A DNA stretch of 64,000 nt. Origin: Streptomyces sp. HD. Lineage in GTDB: Bacteria > Actinomycetota > Actinomycetes > Streptomycetales > Streptomycetaceae. Location of the stretch: contig NZ_JAQMYP010000019.1 of the NCBI RefSeq assembly GCF_028369295.1, positions 100,217 through 164,216 on the forward strand. The letters run 5' to 3'. The stretch's first letter is position 1. Every line of letters begins with the position of its first letter. This document shows positions 8,818 to 16,464 of this stretch, in pieces. The translations under genes and the position numbers were made by a program. The notes beneath the pieces are model-generated. The model searched no databases and had not been told where the DNA came from. It was given only the letters and a program-made list of their open reading frames with translations.

Positions 8818-9839
8818 CGGGCCACCCGCCGGGCCAGCAGCGCCAGCAGCGGCGCGCCCAGGAAGGCGGTGACGATGCCGACCTCCAGTTCCGAGGGGCG
8901 GATCACCATCCGCCCGAGCACATCGCCCGCGAGCAGCAGCAGGGGACCGGCGATCAGACAGCCGGGCACCAGCAGCCGGTGGTCGCCGCCGAGCAGCGGC
9001 CGTACGAGATGGGGCGCGGCGAGCCCGATGAAGGCGATCGGGCCGGCGACCGCTACCGCCGACCCGGCGAGCAGGACGACCGCGATGCCGCCCGCCAGCC
9101 GGATCCGGGCCACCGGAACGCCGAGCGCCTGCGCCGAGTCGTCGCCCAGGGCAAGGGCGTTGAGGGCGGGGGAGACGGCCAGCGCCACGACCAGACCGAG
9201 CAGCAGGGTGGGCAGGACCGGCCACAGGACGTCGAGGGTGCGGCCGGAGAGCGACCCGGCCAGCCAGAAGCGGGCCTCGTCCAGGGTGCGCTGGTTCATC
9301 AGCATCACCGCCGACGTCCAGGACAGCAGCACGAGTTGCAGGACGGTGCCGCCGAGCGCCAGCCGTACGGCGTCGATGTCCCCGGCGCGCCGGGCCAGCG
9401 CCTGTGCGAACAGGGCGGCGCCGGCCGCACCGGCGAACGCGAACCACACGTACTGGGCGGGGCTGTTGAGCTTCAGCGCGAAGATGGCGACGACGACCGC
9501 GAAACCGGCGCCCGCGTTGATGCCGAGCGTCGTCGGCGAGGCGAGCGGATTGCGGGTGATGCCCTGGGCGACGGCCCCGGCGACCCCGAGCGCGGCCCCG
9601 ACCGCGAGCCCGATGACGGTTCTCGGCAGGCGCAGCCCGGTCACCACGAGGGCTTCGCGTCCGTGAGCGTTGCCGAACAGCGCGTCGGCCACGGTGCCCA
9701 GCGGCACCGAGCGGGCGCCGAGAGCGAGGCTCAGCGCGGTGCAGAGCACGAGGGCGGCGAGTCCGGCGAGGAAGAGCGGTATGTGCCTGAAGGCACGGAA
9801 GGACACACCGGTCGGTGCGTCCCGTTGGGTCGCAATCAC
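8814..9839 (-). CDS. Ferric-siderophore ABC transporter permease (FecCD family), first gene of uptake operon
   Basis: A 341-residue FecCD permease starting at a GTG (9839). Recognisable blocks are RLPRTVIGLAVGAALGVAGA, RNPLASPTTLGINAGAG and GPIAFIGLAAPHLVR, the last being the cytoplasmic L-loop that docks on the ATPase. It is promoter-proximal: an iron box lies 12 bp upstream (9851-9869), so the operon permease-permease-ATPase (and possibly the binding protein) should be repressed when iron is sufficient. Confidence 0.94.
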   Translation of the reverse strand: MIATQRDAPTGVSFRAFRHIPLFLAGLAALVLCTALSLALGARSVPLGTVADALFGNAHGREALVVTGLRLPRTVIGLAVGAALGVAGAVAQGITRNPLASPTTLGINAGAGFAVVVAIFALKLNSPAQYVWFAFAGAAGAALFAQALARRAGDIDAVRLALGGTVLQLVLLSWTSAVMLMNQRTLDEARFWLAGSLSGRTLDVLWPVLPTLLLGLVVALAVSPALNALALGDDSAQALGVPVARIRLAGGIAVVLLAGSAVAVAGPIAFIGLAAPHLVRPLLGGDHRLLVPGCLIAGPLLLLAGDVLGRMVIRPSELEVGIVTAFLGAPLLALLARRVAR

Positions 9840-9850
9840 AAGCCGTGAGC

Positions 9851-9869
9851 TTAGGTTAGCCTTCCTTTA
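9851..9869 (-). promoter_or_regulatory. Iron box (DmdR/IdeR-type operator) of the uptake operon
   Basis: TTAGGTTAGCCTTCCTTTA matches the DtxR/IdeR/DmdR 19-bp box (consensus TTAGGTTAGGCTCACCTAA) well in its left half and partly in its right half. It is 12 bp upstream of the permease start, a position where bound iron-loaded repressor would block transcription. Confidence 0.75.
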
Positions 9870-9959
9870 CGTTTCAACTGCTGTGGGTTCACTGTGATCT
9901 GCGCGATAGATGCTCACCTGCGGCGCGCCCGCCTGGCATTCTGGGCTTGATCGTCAGTG

Positions 9960-9978
9960 TAAGGTAAGGCTTACCTGT
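9960..9978 (+). promoter_or_regulatory. Iron box (DmdR/IdeR-type operator) of the FhuF-like gene
   Basis: TAAGGTAAGGCTTACCTGT is a good DmdR/IdeR box with the inner palindrome AGGTAAGGCTTACCT. It lies 35 bp before the FhuF-like start codon and points to iron repression of that gene, in parallel with the divergent uptake operon. Confidence 0.8.
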
Positions 9979-10012
9979 CCTGCTTTCGCTGAAACCTCGC
10001 ACAGGAGCACCG

Positions 10013-10858
10013 ATGTCCGTGGCCCCGACGACACCGCCGGCCGGCGCCGTCGCGCATGCGCTCGGTGATGTCTACACGCGGCTCACCGACCTCTGCGACG
10101 TCCTGTCCGTGCGGGTCGCCGAGCCCGGTGCCCGGAGTGCGCGGGCGGGGGTCTCGGCGGCGGAGCTGGTGAAGGACGAGGCCGTGCTCGACGCCTTCGT
10201 GGCGGCGGAGGCGGCCCGGATTCACGATCGCCACGGGACCGTGGCGCGCCGTCACGTCGCCGCCTCGCGCGCCCTGCACGACTACGTCTGGTCGGTCTCG
10301 CTGCTGATGAGCGGCGCCTGGTACCTCGAACGCCGCGTGCCCCGGATCCGGCCCGAGGACCTGCGCCTGGACCTCGCCACGGCCGAGTTCACCGTGACGC
10401 CCGGCAGCGACCTCGCCTGCCTGACCGACGATCCGGTCGCCGCCCTGCCCGGTGTGCTGACGGTCCCTCACGAAGAGGCCCTGTGCGCCGAGTTGAGGGC
10501 CGCCGTCGCCGATCACATGGGTCCGCTGCTGGACGTCATCGGCCCCGTCGCACGCCGTGGCTCGCGGGCCCTGTGGGGCATGGTCTGCGACGACCTGGTC
10601 TCCGGCATCTGGTACCTCGGCCGCACGCTGGGCCGCGAGGACGAGGCCGTGCGGGCGGCGTCCCGACTGCTGCCGACCGCGGTGGCCCCGTACCCGAGCG
10701 GCGCCGACTTCCGCCACCTGACCACGCAGGACGGCCGCCGGCACCCGACGCGCACCCGTGCCGGCTGCTGCATGTACTACACGATCCGCCCCGACGAGGC
10801 GTGCGCCACCTGCCCCCGCACCTGCGACGCGGAGCGGCTGCGCAGACTCCAGGGCTGA
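10013..10858 (+). CDS. FhuF-like [2Fe-2S] ferric-siderophore reductase
   Basis: A 281-residue protein. The C-terminus carries CCMYYTIRPDEACATC, the C-C-x10-C-x2-C pattern that holds the [2Fe-2S] cluster in FhuF and related siderophore reductases. It would reduce Fe(III) in the imported complex on the cytoplasmic side to release iron. It is divergent from the uptake permeases with its own iron box upstream. A GAGCACCG stretch precedes the ATG. The rest of the protein shows only weak FhuF likeness by eye, as is normal in actinobacteria. Confidence 0.87.
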   Translation: MSVAPTTPPAGAVAHALGDVYTRLTDLCDVLSVRVAEPGARSARAGVSAAELVKDEAVLDAFVAAEAARIHDRHGTVARRHVAASRALHDYVWSVSLLMSGAWYLERRVPRIRPEDLRLDLATAEFTVTPGSDLACLTDDPVAALPGVLTVPHEEALCAELRAAVADHMGPLLDVIGPVARRGSRALWGMVCDDLVSGIWYLGRTLGREDEAVRAASRLLPTAVAPYPSGADFRHLTTQDGRRHPTRTRAGCCMYYTIRPDEACATCPRTCDAERLRRLQG

Positions 10859-10864
10859 GACGAC

Positions 10865-10901
10865 GGCCGAGCGGGGGACGAGGGCCGGTGACGGCTCGGC
10901 C
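10865..10901. terminator. Hairpin between convergent FhuF-like and ABC exporter genes
   Basis: Inverted repeat GGCCGAGC (10865-10872) / GCTCGGCC (10894-10901) in the 42-bp gap between convergent genes, touching the stop of the ABC exporter gene. Placement fits a bidirectional terminator. Confidence 0.55.
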
Positions 10902-12655
10902 TATTCGGCAGTCGCCAGGAACTGCGTCGCCGCCAGCTCCGCGTAGAGCGGGTCCTCGGCCACGAGTTCGCGATGGGTGCCCACCGCGCGCACCTGTCCC
11001 GCGTCCATCACCACGATCCGGTCGGCCATCGTCACCGTCGACAGCCGGTGCGCGACGACCAACACCGTCGTCGTGCGGGCGACATCGGCGACGGTGTCCC
11101 GCAGCGCCGCCTCGTTCACCGCGTCCAGCTGCGAGGTGGCCTCGTCGAGCAGCAGCAGTCGGGGGCGGCGCAGCAGGGCTCGGGCGATGGCGACGCGCTG
11201 CCGCTCCCCGCCGGACAGCTTGGTGCCGCGGTGCCCGACGAGCGTGTCCAGACCGCCGGGCAGCCGGGAGACCAGACCGTCCAGCCGGGTCGTCTTGAGC
11301 ACGCGGGTGACGTCGTCGTCGGCCGCGTCGGGGTTGCCCAGCAGCAGGTTCTCCCGCAGGGAACCCGACAGCACCGGGGCGTCCTGCTCCACATAGCCGA
11401 TGGCGGACCGCAGTTGGGGGAGCTCCCAGTCCGCCAGGTCCCGCCCGTCGAGGGTGATGGTCCCGGCCTCGGGGTCGTAGAAGCGCTCGATGAGGGAGAA
11501 GACGGTGGTCTTGCCCGCACCCGACGGGCCCACGAACGCGGTCATGCCCTGCGCGGGGACGGCGAACGTCACGCCGTGGTGGACGTATGGCAGGTCGTCG
11601 GCGTAGCGGAAGCGGACGTCGGCGAAGGCCAGAGCGGCGGGCTCCGCCCCGGCGGAGGGCAACGGCGCGGGCGCGGCGGCCGGTTCGGCGGGCAGCCGCA
11701 GCGCCTCCTGGATCCGGGCGAGCGCGGCCGAGCCCGTCTGGTACTGCGTGATCGCTCCCACGACCTGCTGGATCGGCGACATCAGATAGAAGACGTACAG
11801 CAGGAAGGCGACCAGCGTGCCGACGTCGATCGCCCCGGTCGCCACCCGCGCGCCGCCCACCGCGAGCACCGTGATGAAGGCGATCTGCATGGCGAGCCCG
11901 GCCGTGTTGCCCGCGGCGGCCGACCACTTGGCGGCCCGTACGCTCTGCCGCCACGACTCCTCGGCGGCGTCGTGCAGGGTCCGCTCCTCCCGGTGCTCGG
12001 CCCCGGACGCCTTGACGGTGCGCAGCGCGCCCAGTATCCGCTCCAGCGAGGCCCCCATCACCCCGACCGCGTCCTGCGCCTGGCGGCTGGCCCGGTTGAT
12101 GCGCGGCACGATCACGCCGAGGACGGTGCCGGCGGCCAGGATCACGGCGAGCGTGACCAGCAGCAGCACCGGCTCCACCAGGCCCATCATCACGACCGTC
12201 GCGACCAGCGTGAGCCCGCCCGTGCCGAGGCCCACCAGCGAGTCGGTGGTGACCTCGCGCAGCAGGGTCGTGTCCGAGGTGATGCGGGCCATCAGATCGC
12301 CCGGTTCGCTGCGGTCCACGGCGGTGATGCGCAGCCGCAGCAGATACGACGAAAGGGCGCGCCGCGCGCCGAGCACCACCGACTCGGCGGTGCGCCGCAG
12401 CACGTACGAGCCCAGCGCGCCCACCGCGGCGTTGGCCACGACCAGCCCGGACATGAGCAGCAGCGCTCCGGTGATGGCCCGGTCGTGGGACAGGTCGTCG
12501 ATCAGCCCCCGTGCCACCAGCGGAAGGAGGAGCCCCGTGGCGCCCGTGACCAGCGACAGGACGGCCCCTGCCAACAGGGTCCACCTGTGCGGCCGTACGT
12601 ATCCGAGGAGCAGCCGCCACGCGGGCTGGTCGGTCGGCGCTTTCGCGATGCTCAC
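10901..12655 (-). CDS. ABC exporter (fused permease-ATPase), probably of the fas-like operon
   Basis: A 584-residue half-transporter: six membrane segments (residues about 15-310), then an ATPase domain with Walker A GPSGAGKTT, signature LSGGERQRVAIARAL and Walker B LLLLDEATSQLD. Such proteins work as homodimers exporting hydrophobic or amphipathic compounds. The start is GTG 12655 with GGAGGAG upstream. Only 28 bp separate it from the LOG-acyltransferase gene on the same strand, and no terminator was seen between them, so it is probably the last gene of the isopentenyltransferase operon and exports its product. A role in the siderophore locus next door is the main alternative. Confidence 0.9.
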   Translation of the reverse strand: MSIAKAPTDQPAWRLLLGYVRPHRWTLLAGAVLSLVTGATGLLLPLVARGLIDDLSHDRAITGALLLMSGLVVANAAVGALGSYVLRRTAESVVLGARRALSSYLLRLRITAVDRSEPGDLMARITSDTTLLREVTTDSLVGLGTGGLTLVATVVMMGLVEPVLLLVTLAVILAAGTVLGVIVPRINRASRQAQDAVGVMGASLERILGALRTVKASGAEHREERTLHDAAEESWRQSVRAAKWSAAAGNTAGLAMQIAFITVLAVGGARVATGAIDVGTLVAFLLYVFYLMSPIQQVVGAITQYQTGSAALARIQEALRLPAEPAAAPAPLPSAGAEPAALAFADVRFRYADDLPYVHHGVTFAVPAQGMTAFVGPSGAGKTTVFSLIERFYDPEAGTITLDGRDLADWELPQLRSAIGYVEQDAPVLSGSLRENLLLGNPDAADDDVTRVLKTTRLDGLVSRLPGGLDTLVGHRGTKLSGGERQRVAIARALLRRPRLLLLDEATSQLDAVNEAALRDTVADVARTTTVLVVAHRLSTVTMADRIVVMDAGQVRAVGTHRELVAEDPLYAELAATQFLATAE

Positions 12656-12683
12656 GGTGCTCCTCCGAGTCGGCGGGGAGCCA

Positions 12684-14198
12684 TCAGGCTACGTCGGCAC
12701 CTCTGTGAGGCGCAGGCCAGTTCCGTGAGACGGAGAGCACGACCGGCCGGTCGTCCCCGGCGGACAGACAGTCCCGCACCATGCCCGCCAGGACCTCGCC
12801 CGGCCCCAGTTCGAGGTAGGCGGCCACCCCGTCCCGCCGCATACTGTCGACCGCGTCCATGAAACGGACGGGCTCCCGCAGCGCCCGCACCCAGTGGTCC
12901 GGCCCGGCAGCCTCGGCACCCGTGGGCTTGCCGGTGGTGTCGGAGACGAGCGGGATGCGCGGGGCACGGAGATCCATCGTGCCTAGGACGCGGCGGTAGT
13001 CGTCCAGCAACGGGTCCAGCTGCGGGGAATGGGGCGCCATGTCCGCACGCAGCACATGCGTCCGGCGCCCCCGGGCCGCCCACTGGGCGCAGACCTCGGC
13101 CACCGCCTCCTGATCACCCGAGACGACCACGGACCGCGGCCCGTTGACCGCCGCGATCACCGTCGCGGGACCCAGGCGCAGTTCCTCGGGCGAGGCCTCC
13201 ACCGCCGCCATCCGTCCCCCGGGGGGCAGGGTGCGCAGGAGCTGCGACATCGTGCCGACCGCGCGACAGGCGTCGGGCAGCGAGAACACGCCCGCGACAT
13301 GCGCGGCCGCCATGTGCCCGGCCGAGTAGCCGAAGAGCACGTCCGGCACCACTCCCTGGCTCTCCAGCAGCCGGTACTGCGCCACCTGGAGCGCGAAGAT
13401 CGCCGGCCTCGCGAACACGGCGCGGTCCAGCAGTGCGCCCGTGGGCGTCCCGGCGGGGGCGAACATCACCTCGCGCAACGGCACGTCGAGGTAGGGGTCG
13501 AGCAGAGCGCAGACCTCGTCGAGGACGTCGGCGAAGTACGGGAACGCCTCGTACAGGTCGCGGCCCATGCCGGGCTGCTGGGATCCGGTCGCGGAGAACA
13601 GGAACGCGGTACGCCCCTGCGGCAGCGCCGCCGCAGCCGGCTCGCCCGACGCCGCTGCCGCGCCGGACGTCAGCCGTGCGACCACCTCCTGCGCCGACCG
13701 GCACACGATGATCCGCTCCAGATCTCCCGGGCGCAGGAAGCCCTCGTCGCGCGCGTGCTCCAGGAAGGTGACCAGGGGACGGTAGAAGCCGAACGGGTCG
13801 AGCAGCAGACACGGCTTGCGGTGAATCCGCAACTGCGCCCACGACAGCACTTCCAGGAGTTCCTCGGCCGTGCCCAGGCCGCCGGGCAGTGCCACGAAGG
13901 CGTCAGCCGATTCGGCCATGCGCGCCTTGCGCTGATGCATGTCCTCGACCACCTCGAGTTCGGTGAGACCGGTATGGGTGATCTCGTACGGCAGCATGAG
14001 GTTCGGGATGACCCCCGTCACCGCGCCACCGGAGGCGAGGGCCGCGTCCGCGACCGCGCCCATCAGACCGATGTGCGCACCGCCGTAGACCAGTCGCAGG
14101 CCCGCCTCGGCCAGGGCACGGCCGAGTTCGGCGGCGATCCGCATGTGGTCGGGCCGGTTGCCGGGTGAGGATCCGCAAAAGACGGTCACCGTCGTCAC
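12684..14198 (-). CDS. Fusion of LOG-type phosphoribohydrolase and PKS-type acyltransferase
   Basis: A 504-residue two-domain protein. Residues 1-180 are a LOG/TIGR00730 Rossmann domain with PGGLGTAEE at 105-113; LOG enzymes release the free cytokinin base from its nucleoside 5'-monophosphate. Residues about 196-495 are an acyltransferase domain of the malonyl-CoA:ACP transacylase fold: FSATGSQQPGMG, the nucleophile elbow GYSAGH (Ser292), VNGPRSVVVSG, catalytic-type His390 in MAPHSPQLD, and ELGPGEVL. The canonical GHSxGE motif has become GYSAGH. Start GTG 14198 overlaps the stop of the flavoprotein gene by 4 bp. No acyl carrier protein is in the window, so the acyl acceptor is unknown. Both domains look intact. 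Confidence 0.9.
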   Translation of the reverse strand: MTTVTVFCGSSPGNRPDHMRIAAELGRALAEAGLRLVYGGAHIGLMGAVADAALASGGAVTGVIPNLMLPYEITHTGLTELEVVEDMHQRKARMAESADAFVALPGGLGTAEELLEVLSWAQLRIHRKPCLLLDPFGFYRPLVTFLEHARDEGFLRPGDLERIIVCRSAQEVVARLTSGAAAASGEPAAAALPQGRTAFLFSATGSQQPGMGRDLYEAFPYFADVLDEVCALLDPYLDVPLREVMFAPAGTPTGALLDRAVFARPAIFALQVAQYRLLESQGVVPDVLFGYSAGHMAAAHVAGVFSLPDACRAVGTMSQLLRTLPPGGRMAAVEASPEELRLGPATVIAAVNGPRSVVVSGDQEAVAEVCAQWAARGRRTHVLRADMAPHSPQLDPLLDDYRRVLGTMDLRAPRIPLVSDTTGKPTGAEAAGPDHWVRALREPVRFMDAVDSMRRDGVAAYLELGPGEVLAGMVRDCLSAGDDRPVVLSVSRNWPAPHRGADVA

Positions 14199-15523
14199 GG
14201 CCACAGCCCATACCCCCTGGTCAGGACCCGGTACGGGTCGTAGCGGTCCTTGGCGTGGACGAGATCCGGCCACATCGGGCCGAAGTGGGAGCGCCAGTCC
14301 TGCGGCGTCATCGGCAGCGCACCGCCCGGCAGGAGGACACCGCCGAGGGCCCGGGCCCGCTCGTACAGCGCCCGGTTGGCGTCGACGAGCCGCCGTACGA
14401 CGTCCGGGGCGCCGGGCGGTGCCGTGCGCATCAGGGAGAACAGGCACGAGGACTCGCCCTCGGGCCTGCGCAGCAGCGGGGCGCGCAGCGCGTGCCCCGT
14501 CAGGGGGCGCAGCTGGACCGTTCCGCACACGCGCAGGCCTTGCTGAGCCTCCTCGGACAGCACCGCAGGAACGAAGGAGGGCACGGCCTCCTCCGGCAGC
14601 AGCAGCGTGAACCAGGGGTGCGGGCGGTCCCACTCACCCGTGGCGCGCAGCAGCCGCTCGTCCCGGTCCAGCCGGTGCACATACTCGCCGTACGACAGGT
14701 CCGTGATCTCCTCGGTGTCCCGGTCGTGGCCCAGGCCGCCGATCAGCGGCTCGTCGTCGACGGGCGGTTCCCCGGCGCTCGGGCCGCCGGGGTGCGGCGC
14801 GACCGCCTCGATCATGTACCGCCAGCTTCCGCCCAGGTCCGGCCGCACCTGGCCGGCGACATGGCTGAAGCGGCTGTCGCGGGCCAGCCGCCGCTGGTCG
14901 GTGACATAGGTGTCCGGGGTGTCGTAGTAGAGGCGGTAGCGGCGCACACGGGTCGGTGCGGGCACCAGCGTCAGGGTGGCCCTGACGATCAGGGCACACT
15001 GGCCGAGCCCGGCGAGGACCGCGTCAAAGAGGTCCGGACGCCGGTCGGGGGAGCAGGTCAGCCGTTCGCCGGTGCCGGTGACGACCTCCACCTCCCGCAC
15101 CCGGTCGGCGACCAGACCGTACCGGTGACTGGAGCCGCCGAAGCCGCCGGTGCTCAGGACACCGCCCACGCTGCCGCCGAGGTGGTCGGGCAGCACCGGA
15201 GGCGTGAGCCCCTCGGCGAGCGCGGCCCGTACGACGTCACGCCACAGCGCGCCGGCACCGGCGGTCAGGGTCCGCCCGGCCGGCTCACAGCGCACCTCGT
15301 CGAGCCCGGTCATGTCGACGACATAGCCGCCGTGCGCCTGCCCCTGCCCGTACAGGGCCTGTCCGCCGCCCCGCGCGGAGACCGGAAGCCCGCGCGGCCC
15401 GGCGAAGGAGAGGAGCCGGCTCACGGCGACGGGGGAGCGGGCCGTGATGACGTCGAGCGGGCGGGAGCCGACTATGTGCCCGAAGTCGGTGGCGGCACGC
15501 TGTATGTCCGCGGTTACTTTCAC
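14195..15523 (-). CDS. Cytokinin-dehydrogenase-like FAD-linked oxidoreductase (FasE-like)
   Basis: A 442-residue PCMH-type FAD protein. The FAD domain includes ARGGGQALYGQGQ (residues 50-62), GGYVVDM and LGGSVGGVLSTGGFG. The substrate domain and the C-terminal HAKDRYDPYRVLTRGYGLW block are typical of cytokinin oxidases/dehydrogenases, which cleave or oxidise the N6 side chain of cytokinins. At the place where plant enzymes have GHS with the FAD-linked histidine, this protein has GGQ (Gln55), so the flavin is probably not bound through that histidine. The start is GTG 15523, in a 4-bp overlap with the isopentenyltransferase stop. It may tailor the product rather than degrade it. Confidence 0.87.
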   Translation of the reverse strand: MKVTADIQRAATDFGHIVGSRPLDVITARSPVAVSRLLSFAGPRGLPVSARGGGQALYGQGQAHGGYVVDMTGLDEVRCEPAGRTLTAGAGALWRDVVRAALAEGLTPPVLPDHLGGSVGGVLSTGGFGGSSHRYGLVADRVREVEVVTGTGERLTCSPDRRPDLFDAVLAGLGQCALIVRATLTLVPAPTRVRRYRLYYDTPDTYVTDQRRLARDSRFSHVAGQVRPDLGGSWRYMIEAVAPHPGGPSAGEPPVDDEPLIGGLGHDRDTEEITDLSYGEYVHRLDRDERLLRATGEWDRPHPWFTLLLPEEAVPSFVPAVLSEEAQQGLRVCGTVQLRPLTGHALRAPLLRRPEGESSCLFSLMRTAPPGAPDVVRRLVDANRALYERARALGGVLLPGGALPMTPQDWRSHFGPMWPDLVHAKDRYDPYRVLTRGYGLWP

Positions 15524-16290
15524 GCTGCACGTTCCAGCATATCGACGTCGAATCCGGGGCTCCTCATGGAATCGTCGAAAATTTCGGCGAACACCCGGTG
15601 CTGCAGAAAACCGTGCTCCGCGTGCCGTTCGGCGATCAGCTCGGCAATCCGGTTGAAAATGCGCTCGGGTATGTGCTGTTCGTGGATGGTCTTCACATCC
15701 AGTCCATATTTCGCACAGCATTCGAGCACGGCCTCGAATCCGTTGACGGAGGCTGCCAGCCACCGCTGCCGGGGGTCGCGCCAGAGGGCGGCCAGTTCTT
15801 CGAGCAGGCCGGGGCCGGGCGGGTCGGGGGTGAGCATCGCGCGCGCCCTGCGGGTGAGGGCGGCCAGGTACTCGTCGCGTTCGGGAAGGGTCAGGACCTG
15901 CACCGTCAGCTGCCAGGACAGCTCCGGCCGACGGGCGCACAGCTCCCGCAGCAGGGAGATCGACCCGCCCTCGACGATCACCAGCCGATGCCTTTCGGCG
16001 AGCCGTTCCACCGTCTCCACCAGCGCATCCGTGGCATCCGTCGCCGACAGGTCGCCGTCGGCGATCGTCCGGTCGCCGAGCCAGTGCCGGCGCACGCCGG
16101 GGACGTCCGCTCCGGCGCGTGCGCTCGTGGTGGCGAGGTCGGTGAAGCACTGCAGGCGGTCGGCGACGACGATCGGGGCGCCGGTCCGCCGGGCCAGCTC
16201 GGTGGCTGTCGCGCTCTTGCCGACGCCCGTCGGCCCCGCGATCAGATGGACGAACGGACGGACCGAGGGAGGCGTTTCATCGTCGGTCAT
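15520..16290 (-). CDS. Adenylate isopentenyltransferase (FasD/Tmr/Tzs type)
   Basis: A 256-residue protein that should transfer a prenyl group from DMAPP (or HMBDP) to N6 of AMP, the committed step of cytokinin biosynthesis. P-loop GPTGVGKS is at 19-26, DRLQC at 44-48 with the base-contacting Asp, and EGGSISLL from 107. The C-terminal part (LLEELAALWRDPRQRW, NGFEAVL) follows the Agrobacterium Tmr/Tzs pattern rather than the longer tRNA-modifying MiaA. A good GGAAGGGAA ribosome site precedes ATG 16290. It is the first gene of the operon IPT, CKX-like, LOG-AT, ABC exporter. Confidence 0.93.
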   Translation of the reverse strand: MTDDETPPSVRPFVHLIAGPTGVGKSATATELARRTGAPIVVADRLQCFTDLATTSARAGADVPGVRRHWLGDRTIADGDLSATDATDALVETVERLAERHRLVIVEGGSISLLRELCARRPELSWQLTVQVLTLPERDEYLAALTRRARAMLTPDPPGPGLLEELAALWRDPRQRWLAASVNGFEAVLECCAKYGLDVKTIHEQHIPERIFNRIAELIAERHAEHGFLQHRVFAEIFDDSMRSPGFDVDMLERAA

Positions 16291-16464
16291 ACGGGCTGTT
16301 CCCTTCCGGGGTTTTCACTTGGAATTCCCACGAGACGGTTGAGGCTTCAAGTACATATGATCATGGGGTAGCTTGAAAAACCAAGGCCGTAAGAGCGGCA
16401 TTCACATCGAGTTCTTACCGAATTCATGACGTGCCGCTGATGCCGTCGCCCGGAAGGATTTGCC
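16291..16464. promoter_or_regulatory. Divergent control region of the fas-like locus
   Basis: This 174-bp region between the isopentenyltransferase and the transketolase-like gene is clearly AT-richer than its surroundings. It contains an inverted repeat TTCAAG (16346-16351) / CTTGAA (16372-16377) flanking a second palindrome-like core (CATATGATCATG). These may be operator half sites for an unlinked regulator; no regulator gene is adjacent. AAGGA precedes ATG 16465. No convincing -10/-35 pair could be fixed. Confidence 0.5.

Noticed and set aside
15520..16290. The isopentenyltransferase as the tRNA enzyme MiaA.
   Set aside because: The protein is short, has DRLQC and the Tmr/Tzs-type C-terminal blocks, and sits with LOG and cytokinin-dehydrogenase-like genes.
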